DNA of 64,000 nt from Atherinomorus stipes (taxonomy: Eukaryota; Chordata; Actinopteri; Atheriniformes; Atherinidae). The stretch covers positions 248,001 to 312,000 of the forward strand of contig JALJCO010003469.1 in NCBI GenBank assembly GCA_023101725.1, in the 5' to 3' direction. Below, piece after piece: positions 1 through 12,091 of this stretch (positions within the stretch are counted from its first letter, which is position 1; every line of letters starts with the position of its first letter). The notes under the pieces are model-generated. The model had not been told where the DNA came from. It ran no database searches and was given only the letters and a program-made list of their open reading frames with translations. The position numbers were made by a program, and so were the translations under genes.

Positions 1-2747
1 CAACTTAATTATGTTGTGAAGTAAGCTGAATAAATGTGCAAAACTTAAATATTCCAGCTTGGCGATAAATGTCTTGCAAGCAAGAGGCTGTTGACTAAAC
101 TCAACACACACTGTCTCCTTTATCACTGCCGTACAGTCTCATCCTAAACAGTTAGCAAATTTGGTCTTAGTTGTACTCTTTGTTGACCAAAATATAAACC
201 AAAGAGCAAACTCAAATTGTAATTGTATTGCCAAAGACTTTTTGCAGTAATCATCCATATAACAATACCTAACTCATAACGTGTTTGGTACAAAGTGCAG
301 TCACACGTAGTAAACCATTGATCTTTATCTGCTAATCGAGCACAGTTTTGCCCTATAGGACTTTGAGGCCTAATGTTGATAAGCCCTTATCTGCAATGAC
401 GTCGTGGACCATAATCAGATACTCTTGTTGTATTGTGGAGTCAGATTACCCAATTACTCACTTCTTTGACTGGTTAAATGCAACATTTAAGCATACGTTC
501 AGATTGGTGTCTACACAAGCAGTTGGACAATTTCCCCCAATAATGCATTCCCCTTATTTACGTTTAGTCCTATTATTCACTGACTACAGCAATAAGAACC
601 ATGTATCCTTTAGTCTTATCAGTCATCACTTATTACTGTAGTATGTCCACCTCAACACAAGTGCTGAGGCAGCCGTGGAAGGGTCAGAATTGTCTCAGGG
701 ATGCAAGGCCTTTCTGCTGCAGCCAGATCTTCTCCTTGTTTGTTAAATATTTTTTTTAATTTCTGGTATCTGAAGTATCTGAATTATTGATGAGATTTAG
801 CCATTTTTTCCAGATTATGTCCAGTCCCATAGTTTAATGTATCATCACCCACAGTAGGGCTGTGCGATATACTGATATATTGCAATATGATATTTACATG
901 AGAGAGATATATTTACACAGATCGTTATATCGTGGTATTAGTTGTGCTAATTTTTTTGCTTTATTTTTTTATAATGACCCGGTTGCACCTTGACTGACTA
1001 CATAGGGGTCACCTGATTATTTGATAAGGGTGGGAAAAAATATTGGTACACTGAAATCTTGCGAAATTTTCATATGCCAATACCATATCTATATTTAAAA
1101 AAGGGATATTGATCTATTTTACAAATGAAATATGGTGAGATATCGTTTTGTTTTGAAATCTCATGAGATTTCACGAAATACCGCGAGATTTTGTAACAGC
1201 ACGATGAAATCTTGCGGTATTTTGTGAAAATCTCATGAGATTTTGTAACAAAAAAATGATGTCTTGCAAGATTTCATAAGTAAAATAGATCGATACCACA
1301 TTTTTAAATATGGATATGGTATTGGCATATGAAAATATCACAATAATTAAGTGTATCAATTTTTCGCAAATTATAAAAAAAAACAGCTAACTATCTTGAA
1401 TTACCTCGATTTAACAAACATTTCTAATCAGTGTTTTGTCAATTCCATCACTGCAATGGAGCGATACCTTTATGCTAAACATGTTTCAATACTAAGAAAC
1501 AGGTGTTTGATGTGAAATGAAACTCTCATAGAAATTAGGGTAAAAATGCCGGTGTATATATCGTATTTCGTCATCTAAAATAAATATATCATGATATTTG
1601 GTCCATATCGCCCAGCCCTAACCCAAGGACAAGGATTTTTTTTAATTGCGCTTTAAATTGTAGTTTTGTCCACTTATATTAACAGTTGGCTTTAGGAAGT
1701 GAATCCAGATGATATAGGAGGGATGACTGTGATGGTTTTTGAGTTCAGGCGAGTATACTGGTGCTATATGAGGAATGAGAGCTTTGAAACATGAATGACC
1801 TTCATCGCTCAGCTACCACAGAGTATTTTTATCTCCATTTGTCTTTGGTTTTATGGCTGGTGGTAAGGCCTCGGGTCTACACTTTAACCTTTGGCCTACT
1901 TGCTTCAGTTGACCCTTGATCGTTGCTGTCTGCTCCATTTGTTATAACTTTGTTGGTAATATTTTTGGATGGCTGCTGGAAACCATTATACATCTTACTG
2001 TCAAAAACAGAGAGAACAAACATGGCAATAAACATTTCGGACTTCCAGGCTTTAGGATAATGTTTCCCTAATTACACTTCAGCTGTCAGAAGGCACAGTG
2101 TGTTAACCAATCCCTAGAAATCACCACTTACCTAATTAAAGGTGTTGCCAAGAGGTGGCTAGTGGCAAGGTGAATCAAGAAAATCTACATTGTGACTGGT
2201 TTCTTCAGCGTAACAGATGCCATCATCACCCTGGCTAGAGAGAACCCAGGCTTGTTCTGTAAAGTTAATGAAAAGTGACATATCCAGGGTGCACATAGCC
2301 TGCTAATCAGCACTAATCTGATCCACTGGATTAGAGGATGGGAATCCAGGCAAGACCCTGCTGACGGTACATGTGTGCCTCCTTCCTCCCAGAAGTGAGC
2401 CATCCTCCGAGCCATCTTCTCTTGCATTTATTATTGAGCTCTAATTATTAGTTTTCTCCGTGCACTTGCTCACAACGAAAATACCTTCTTTTTGTAAAGT
2501 TTTTTTACTTTATGATCATTATTTGGTCCAACAGAAACGTCTTTTGCTGTGCAGGCAGTTCCTGAGGCAGGCAGGTCTGAGATCTGGTTTTATTCTGCTG
2601 TCATCATCATAATCGCCCGCTTTCGTTCTGAGGGATTATCATGGCTATGAAGCAGGCCAGCCTGTGACTGTCCACTGCTCTCTGCAGGCCTTTTCTTTTT
2701 ATATTTTCTTATTTTGGCTTTGAATTGGTGGGAGACCAAGAGCCAAA
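1..2747. other. Upstream region without a recognised gene
   Basis: Apart from the hAT element at 855-1620 I see no exon with family resemblance here. The open frames present (for example 348-641 on the + strand) have no recognisable domain and no convincing splice context. The promoter of the downstream agpat3 transcription unit could lie in this stretch, but I cannot point to a core promoter. Confidence 0.5.
855..1620. mobile_element. hAT-type non-autonomous element
   Basis: The ends are inverted copies: TAGGGCTGTGCGATAT at the left and ATATCGCCCAGCCCTA at the right. They are flanked by near-identical 8-bp duplications, ACCCACAG (847-854) and ACCCAAGG (1621-1628). An 8-bp duplication and a TAGGG end are typical of hAT elements. 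There is no transposase. The interior holds an AT-rich module with degenerate ATCTCGCGAGAT-like palindromes that recurs elsewhere in the window. A truncated relative in the opposite orientation lies at about 47690-48086. Confidence 0.8.
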
Positions 2748-5700
2748 ATGCTGAACCAGAGCGCTGTCATGATCTTCACTGGAATCTGTGGGGCAATGGT
2801 GTTCATGGCCATGGCCTACTATGTCTACTGGTAAGTCAAATGCGTGAGGGGCGGTTTGGCTTGTTGCTGCAGCCTGCTGAGATGAGTTCGCTTTGATTTA
2901 TGAGGAACTTGTAGAAGTTCGTGTAGAATTTCAGGGCCTAACATTAGCATGTATACCAAAGGCCTTTGATAGCCAAATGATGTTTTTAGAGTTGAAATGT
3001 CCTAAAAATGGAGCAACTACAAAGCATGGCTTTTTTTTTTTTTTTTTCTCCGGCGTTTAGCAGGTGTTTGTAAATGTAAATTCAGCATCATTTTCTGTAT
3101 TAAAAGTTCTTTACAAGCAGTGGTGGTTGTTTGTTGGTGTAGAAGCTGCATTCAGATCCAGTGCAGAAGCAGCTGTCCAGCCCTAAGCAGCTTTAACTTG
3201 GTCAGCATTACTAATCTTTCCCCAGGTTGGGCCTGCACACCTTTTACAGGCTGTTTATTGTTGTTTTTACAGACATATTTATCTTACAAATTAACTGTGG
3301 ATGTTTTTCTTTGCTCGTTTTGTGAGAAATCACCTGCAGTTTCAACACGACATGAAAAGATCACTTGAGATAATGTTGTCATGGTGCAACTGCAAATGCA
3401 AGTTCAAAGATTAGCATTAAGCCTTGTGTTATTCATGAATAAGTGGTCAAGTGTGAGAATTTGGATTCAAAATGGTTTTCTTGCCTTCTTTTTTAACATA
3501 CTGACATAATGACCCAAATGACTGACCTAGAATGCTGATCCAAACAATTGTCTGCTTGGGTTTGTTTACCTTAATTATCTTGATAAGGTTGTTTGATTGG
3601 TGTATTTTTTATATTGAGACATCCCAGCAGTCCAGACAGTATGGAAGTAGGAGTGAATAACTCTTTGTAATATTTTATAAGGTGAGTCAGAGGCATAAAC
3701 TGAGCTAATCAGCAGATGTTGTTCCAGATAAGCCCATTTAGCTGCCAGCGGATAAGAAAAAAAGAAAATTGCACAAAATAAGTCTCAAAGGTTTATTTGA
3801 GAAAATATGGAAATGGTGTTAATTATATGTTATGACAAGTTCTGGCCTTTTCGTGATTTGTATTTCATCAACACTTGAATACAAATTGTGATCAGTTCCT
3901 GCAGACTTTGGCTGTTTCATGGTTGTTTCACAGAAATGAAATCGGAGGCTAGTCTGCTCTCAGGACTTTTTTTTTTTTTTTACACATTTGTATGAAGTAG
4001 GAATTTAAATCTTATTTATTTTACTTAAAATATATTTGAAAATGTGAGAAAACTTTAGGTTTGTTAATCTTTTGAAGGCCTTGGCTTGCAGCTTGAAGCT
4101 AATTCTAACCTGAAAGATGTTGACGGCCGATAGTGGTTGCATTAGTATGACTCCAAGAGTGCTGAGAGGTGGGAACAGAGAGGGAAGTTGTGCTTGTTTG
4201 TGTGTGTGTGTGTGTGGAAAATGAGAACAAAGTTCATGATATACTGTATCAGGCAGACCTCTTGTCTAATTCCCTGTTTGTTGCCACAGCAGAAGTTGGC
4301 CAGGGAACGTTCTCCATTGGCAGCTTGTGTAAAACACAGTGAGAGCGGCTAATTCTGAGGACACATTCAGTCATAAATCATAAAATTTATCCCTAAAGAT
4401 GTAAACGGAAGCTGAACTAACTCAGTAGTCTCTTTCAAACTGGGTGGATGCTTTTATTTGAATTTAACATTGTTGTGACAAACTAGCTGCAAAGCAAACA
4501 AAGAATGGAAAAATGGGTCAGTACACGTAACTTGTGTTTATTGCAAGTTTCTCCATGTGGTTACTAAAAATATCTAACATCAGGATCATGCTAGAAACCT
4601 GAAGGTTCGGGAGTTTCCTGATATATACAATGGCAAACAATCCCAGATGAAGGCTGACTAAAATAATGTTCAAGAAATCTCCTTACCATTTAACCATTTC
4701 ACATCCTACATCTGTTTTATCTTTTCAAGCTACTTAAAACAAGCAAATCTGGTTTATGCACCAGCCTCTCTGCTTTTTGTTGAAGTCATCAACAAATGAA
4801 AATGTAACTTTACCCTCCCATTCACTCTCACTCCATATGAGCAAAGGTCACACCTGTAACATAATGCACAGACATCTGTTCATGTTCAGGCTGATAGTCC
4901 GGCCTCTGCTGATGCATGAGACACACATAGCCGCCGTTTCAACACTTCTGAGGTATTTCAGCTTTTTTGTTATTGACTGAGACTGAGCTGAATTTCGGTG
5001 GATTTGAATGTTTTGTTTTATTTGCACCCCGGCAGCTTTATTAGTGTTTGTATTGTGTTATAGTGATAGAGGTTGATTGCGTTGGGAAGACTTGTTGCCT
5101 CCCTTCATTCATCTGTGTAAACTTTATTTTAAGAATGCTTGATTTAAAAACCAAATGTTGTAGACTTAAGATGAAAGTGGGTGGGAATGTCTAAACTCTG
5201 TGGTTTCTAATAAACCCATATAAGTTATTCATGCAGAGTCTGTGTTCGTACACTGTGTGTTCAGTGCACTTTGCATCAGACAGAGATGTCTGAAGCGAAG
5301 CCAGAAGTTGTTCCAGACACCGAACAAAACGTCTGGACGGAAAAATGTCATCACTGGGACACGCGACAGTGGCACAATGTTTGCATTTCCCTTGTTGTCT
5401 AGAAAACAGGAAAACAGTGGACGACATTGTGTAGTTGCTGGTCTCCTGACAGTTTTGGGAAAGATGTGAGGCGACTCTGCAGATGTTCATGTTGCACAGT
5501 CAGTTGTAAAATCGTGACCATGATCTTTTTTTCTCCTTAAACTATTTGCATTTTTTTCCCCCTATAAATACATCATCTGTGATGGGGATATCTTGTTAAC
5601 GCGGACTCAGTGTACTAATATTTACATTGAATTTACTCTAGAAAAATCAGTGTTTTTAATGTATTTCTACAAAACTAAAAAGAATAATGTAGAGCAGGCA

Positions 5701-6683
5701 GGTGGAGGTTTGGCCAACAGTCCACAGGTTACAGATTAGAAATGGCCATCAGAACTGCGTTAAAACGGGCTTGACCTACACTCTAATGGGCTTTGGTGTC
5801 AGTGTGGGAACAGGACATTTAGGACCTCTTGATCTGTTGTCATCCCAATAAACAGTAATTGAGACGCTCAACAGAAATGCCAGATATTGAAGCAGGGCCA
5901 GTTTTATCTTTTGTGTGCAGAATGATCTATAAACCATTTTGGAGGAAATCCACTTTGGGCTTCTGCTGTTTTAGCTCAGCTTCAGTAACTCGGCCTATCC
6001 CAGTCTGCTTTGCACAAATGCACAAACAGCTTGGACTTTCTCTCCAGGTTGCTGCAGAGCTTGTGGTTTGGCAGTCACATCCTGATCCAGAGCTAATCGG
6101 GTGTCTGTAGTTCAACTGCAGGAGGGAAATAGAACTTTTTTAAGCCCAGACACACCAGTATGGAGGGCTCGGTCTGGCCTCAGAGCTCCGAGGATGGCCA
6201 GCTGTACAGAAGACAATTTTTCATTTGAATTAATGCAAACCTGAAAAAGCTGCTAATGTCTTCCTTTTTATAAGAGCTGCAGCAGTAGTGGGTTTTTATT
6301 TGCCTCTGAATTTTCGCAAAGTAAAATGTTGGAATAAAGTTAGTAAATTACATAAATTAAGAGAAAAAAAGAGCAACACAAACTGCTGTTAGGATCAGAG
6401 TCCTGCTGAAATTCTGTCTTTTTGCGTAATTCATATTGCTTCATTACTTTGCAAGAAGTCTTATTAAGTTCCCACCCACACAGAGTGATGGAGGCCGTTT
6501 CTAATCTCGCATCACTGCTGTCTTTATCTGGTGACATAATTCAAACTCTTGGGCGAAACACCCACAGAACATTAAACAAGGACAGTTTGCTGCAGCATGC
6601 TGCTACATGCTGACTTTCCCTCCTCTGCTGTCTTTCACAGGTCCGTGGTATTGGCCGAAGGACCGTGTAAACGCGGCTTGTAA
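2748..6683 (+). CDS. Candidate 41-residue membrane microprotein in the agpat3 5' leader
   Basis: Two putative exons, 2748-2830 and 6641-6683 (the second exon continues as untranslated sequence to about 6698), join in phase across GTAAGT and TTTCACAG signals. The joined frame reads from ATG at 2748 to TAA at 6681-6683, about 41 codons. It begins MLNQSAVMIFTG and contains one hydrophobic stretch of about 20 residues ending in AYYVYW, so a single membrane span is predicted. A second donor (GTAAGA at 6699) and an acceptor before 6893 would join this exon to the exon carrying the agpat3 start codon. That makes it an upstream ORF of agpat3 or a small separate gene. I do not recognise the family. 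It could simply be untranslated leader with a chance frame. Confidence 0.35.
2831..6640 (+). other. Putative leader intron of agpat3
   Basis: Bounded by a GTAAGT donor and a TTTCACAG acceptor. It is unique-looking AT-rich sequence with a short GT microsatellite near 4199-4216. I see no exon or full transposon in it. Confidence 0.4.
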
Positions 6684-6945
6684 AGAAATTCCACCGTGGT
6701 AAGAACGACTTGTCTTTTTAAAATGTTTAAATAAGGTTTCCCCTGAACGGACTAAACAGGCCACATCCTTCTGTCGTGCTATCGACATGTGATTGTTTGC
6801 CTGCCAACCCCCTCTTCTTTCTTTCCCTTTCTTGTGCTCCTTCCACATCTCGGCTCAGTTGTAGTCATCATTGTGGCTCTGCTCTCCGTCAGGTTGGTCG
6901 TGGTGTATAGAGAGGAGCCTCCTCAGCCCTCCAGGCTCCTCAGCC

Positions 6946-9900
6946 ATGGCTCTGCTGGCCTACCTGAAGAGCCTGTTCATCCTGCAGCTGCTGATGGGCT
7001 TCGTGTTTGTGGTGAGCGGCCTCATCATAAACTTCATTCAGCTGTGCACCTGCATCCTCTGGCCGATCAACAAGCAGCTCTACCGCAGAATCAACTGCCG
7101 GCTCTCCTACTCCCTGTGGAGCCGTAAGTAGACGATCCTCCTGTTTGCATCTATATCTTTTTTTATTTTTGCTTTAAAAAACTGTGAAAATGAGAAAATG
7201 CTGCAGGCAGTCCTGCTTTTGTACATGTTTAAACCCTTTTTTAGGCGCTCTGCCAAATGCATTGCAGCGCTCTGGCTGCATATTTCATTTGTCACATGCA
7301 CATCTGGCATAGCACCACAGTGACTCTGACTTCTCACACATGAACTTTCACCTACTTACACTCTAAACTCCATGGCACAAATTGACTGCTGCTCTTACTC
7401 ACTCTCTCCTGATAGTCACTTTTCTTTAAAGTGATACTCTGTAACTTTTGACCCAAATATTATAATAAAATATTATTATTAATGTAAGTAATAGGTTATT
7501 TCTGGGGTCAATATACAGTATTTGACGCATATTATTGCTCTGAGGGGGCTGGCGTTCCCGAAAACCAGGCACTGTAACTGGAGCAGATCCATCTAATCCT
7601 GCTACGATAAGTCGATTAACCGACTAATCGTCACATATCAAAATAGTCTTCTACGAATTTCATGATCGACTGTTTTATTGTTTATAAGCTTTGTTTTTCC
7701 TCTCAAAACCCCCGTTTCCACCTGCAGGTCTGGGTCGGGTTGGGCCCGATCGAGTGGGTTTTGGTACGGATATGTTGATTTCACGTTGCGTCCCCACAGC
7801 AAACTATCCTCTTACCCTGTAGGTGGAGTATTAACCGGATAGCGCTGCTATGTGATTGGGTGACATCATCGCTGTGTAACGCCTTTTAACCAAAGCGCCA
7901 CACCACACGTGACAGAAACAAAGGAGTCACCCCTGCTTTGTTTTTACGCCGGGTCACGCTGGAAGTGATGGATTTTTCAACGAATCAACGGATTGCTGTG
8001 TGTTAGCTCCACCTCTTTGGTCCAGATCGGTTAGATCAGTACCCCTACCAAAAAAGTAGGTCTGGTTGGATACAAGTATACCTGTTCCAGGTTTTATCTG
8101 TAGAGACGCAAAAAAAAACGTGGACAGGTCTGGCCTGACCCGAGCCAGACCCGCTGGTGGAACCGGGGCTAAAATTGCCACTGCATCTGCCTTGTCTGCC
8201 TTTCTGTCTGGTAAACTTTTTTTGAATTGTATATTGACATAATAAACAGTTTTTCCATTCGATTCAATGAAAAAGTGTCCAAACTTTTTACTGATTGTAC
8301 AAAAATTGTAGCATATTTACAGAATCTGATCAGTCGACTAATCACCAAAATAATTGATTATTTATATTATCAAAATAATAGTTGTGCCAGCCCTAGATCT
8401 CTCTCTAATTAAATCCATAAGCTGGAGCACTTTGTGGATTGATGACTTCAAATCAGCTTTTCAGTATGGCCTGCAAACACGATTCCACAACACAGATAGA
8501 GACGGTTTAATTTTGCAACAGTTGTAGTGCCTGTGGGAAGTTACAGGTTTAGTGCTCATAGTGGCCAAAAGTTACACAGTATAACTTTAAATCTCTAAGT
8601 TTCAAAAACAACCCGTACAAATAATGCAGCAAGATAATTTAATGAAAAGAGAATTTTTCTCGCAGATTCCTGATCATTCCGAGGGGTTATCACACTAACT
8701 GGATAGTTTTCTTCTAGTTAGTAGCTTAAAGAATGTTTAATGCAATAGTTCTGGGTGCTCACTGCACTGGTCACCATCATCCTAATGTGTATGTGTGTGT
8801 GTGCAGAGCTGGTGATGCTGCTGGAGTGGTGGTCGGGCACAGAATGCACTCTATACACCGACCAGGCTACGGTGGACAAGTTTGGCAAGGAGCATGTCAT
8901 CATCATCCTCAACCATAACTTTGAAATTGACTTCCTCTGTGGCTGGACCATGTGTGAAAGATACGGGGTCTTAGGGGTAAGTTCAGCACATGACTGTGAC
9001 CTTTGCTCTTGAGCGCTGGAGGAAGTCTTCACACACTTGTCTTTTTAGTCTTTGCTGCTGTTAATAACGCCCCCCTCAAGTAAAGCCTCATTATTAAAAC
9101 ATTTGCATTTCCTCCCTCTGTAGAGTTCAAAAGTGCTGGCCAAACACGAGCTACTGAAGGTTCCTCTAATTGGCTGGACCTGGTACTTTCTAGAAATCGT
9201 TTTCTGCAAAAGAAAGTGGGAGGAGGACCGAGACACTGTCTTCACGGGCCTGAACAGGCTCCGAGACTATCCTGAGTACATGTGGGTGGGTACAGCCAGA
9301 CGTGTTGAAGTGTAGCAGTCATGCGGCTGCACATACAAGATAGTAAAACAGCTGATTCTCATTGTGATGAGGCTTTAGAATAAAGTTGGTAAATAAAAAT
9401 GCAGACTGCAGATAATCTGATTTATTTAAATTCCTTAAGACTTATGAGAAGAAAAACAATCCATTACTGTAAAACTGCTCCAACTGCTGCCCTTTGTCCC
9501 AGTTTCTCACCTAGATTTGTCTTGGCATTGATACACAAATACTGTGCTGCAGCTGTGTTTGACATCTTTCAACATGAGCTTGTCATCCTATGTTTTCCCT
9601 GATGAACTTGATCTACAACACTTTCTGCCTTTTATAAGGTTAAATCTGTTCATTTTTTACCTTTTTATCTGATGACAGCAGGTTTCAGTGTTTACCTCTT
9701 TCTCAAAGTGCAAGTTGATGTTGGAGAATTTCACTACAACTCATTAAATTCCTCTCTGAAATCAGGCTGATTAGCAGTTTATTTAATTACCCCTAAAGTC
9801 AGGTATATTTTGGCTGATTTGCAATTGATCTATCTGCTTTAGTACCATTAAGTTGCCTTTTATTGTCACGTATTGTTTCAGTGAAGTGAACATTATCTGT

Positions 9901-12060
9901 AATGTAGCTAAGTCTTGCAGATGTGGGAAGAGAAAAGAGGTCATCCCAAGCCTGTGCTTTTATTTATTGTTTTCTTGTAGGTAAATATGCATGAATCTGT
10001 AAACACAGCTCTTTTCTCTCCATAGTTTCTGCTGTACTGCGAAGGCACCCGCTTTACAGAGAAGAAACACCAAATCAGTATGCAGGTTGCAGAGAGTAAA
10101 GGCCTCCCCAAGCTCAAGTATCACCTGTTACCCCGAACCAAAGGATTCACCACCACACTGCAGTGTCTGAAGGGCACAGGTAGCGTTTCGAAGCACACAC
10201 ATTAAACTTACTGTGCTTAGAAAAAAAGGTTTTAATCTGCTCATCTCTCCGTTACAGTAACTGCTGTGTATGACGTGACTCTTAACTTCAAAGACAACCA
10301 GACACCCACTCTCCTGGGCATCGTCAACGGCAAGAAATACAAAGCTGATATGAGCATTAGGTGGGTGTCACTTTTACCGTCTGCTTCCTGTTGAATAATC
10401 AGTGTTTGCAATAATTAGACATGACAAAAAGATTAATGACTTTCTGCTTTTTGTATTGTTGCTTCAACAATTAAAGTGAATGTGGCTGGCTGGGCTCCAG
10501 CACCTCCATAAAAGAAGCCTCTATATCTGTAAAGCACAGACACACTGAAAAAGTAAAAATGGGTTAGAAGTTAAGGAGGAACAGCTCTGTTGTTTGTGCT
10601 GGCTGAATATAATTTAAACTTTTTTTTTTTCCTTTTTTCCTAATTGATTTGACTCAGATTAGATGATAAAAGGCAAATAATAAGATGTTTGTGGAGGCTT
10701 TATTTTAGTTTGGAGATTAGATGGTATGGATGCAGCATCACCTGACACCCTCTGGTGGTGAGAAGCTGCCACTACACCCCACACATACCTGGCTGCCTTT
10801 TATTACTTCCAATTTTGCTCTGAAATCTCAAAGAAATTATATTATTATACATATTTTCTTCCAGTGAAATATTTAATTCGGGCAATTGTTATTGAGTCAC
10901 GAACTGTGTTGCTTTGCTTAGTATGTCAGGCCCTCAAAGACATACTTAATCTAATATTCATTTTCCTAAATAAAATTATGTCTGTGGACTTTTTACAACA
11001 TATTTACAAAATTTGCTTTTTTCTGTGTAAATTATACCTTTTAATTTAGAAAGTAAATTTGACACAACTCCAGCTGCTGCTGCAGTAACGTTTTTTATGT
11101 TTCTCAGTAATTCACCATTTGCTTGTTTATTTTAGTGTTTTTTTTTTCTTCCAAGAAGCTGAACTTCTGCCTCCAGCTCGCTTTTATGTGCATGTAAACT
11201 GTTTCTGAGACTCTTGTATAACCATCTACTCCGTCCCGTCCAGGCGGTTTCCTGTGGAGGATATTCCAGATGATGAGCAGGAGTGTGCCAACTGGCTGCA
11301 TAAGCTTTACCAGGAGAAAGTAAGTGGACAATAACGCAGCCATCTGGAGTCTGAACAGAAGCAGCCAGAAAAATGATCCCTTTTATCGTCTTGTATTGGC
11401 CAGTGGAGAGCCATCTGATAACTAGAGGAATTAATCACAATCATAATCACAATAAAGGAACGTTTTATTAATCATAATAAAATTGAAGGGCAGCATTCCA
11501 ATAAGTGAATGAGTTGATGGACAGAAGCTACACTGACACCTTTCCTGACAAACTGCTTTAGATAAAACAGATTTTTTTCTCTGCTCCCTTCAGGATGCCT
11601 TACAAGAATCGTACAATAAGGAAGGCAAGTTTCCTGGACCCACCATTATCCCCCCTCGACGCCTATGGACGCTGCTCAACTTCTTGTTTTGGGCCACCCT
11701 TCTGCTTTCCCCCCTCATCAACTTTGCTTGCGGAGTGGTGGTCAGCGGCTCCCCTCTCCTCATCATCGGCTTCATCATCTTTCTCATCATAGGTAGGTCA
11801 AAGCAGAGCCAGCAGCTTTCATGTTTAATTTTTACATCACTGTCCTTTTTTAAAACTCATCTTAAAACCTATTTTTGTTCTTTGGCTTTCAACGCAGCAT
11901 TAGACTCTGTTTTTGTGTTTGGTTTTATTTGTTTTAAATTATTTTTACTCATTTATTTTTAATTGTTTTATTCTTTTAATTTTTTTTGTTGTTTTTGTAA
12001 TTGTTTTAGCTATTTGCTTGATGTGTACAGCACTTTGCTCCAACTATGGTTGTGTTAAAG

Positions 12061-12091
<31 letters not shown>

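Noticed and set aside
348..641. 97-codon open frame on the + strand
   Set aside because: No domain, no splice signals in a useful position and no resemblance to any family I know.
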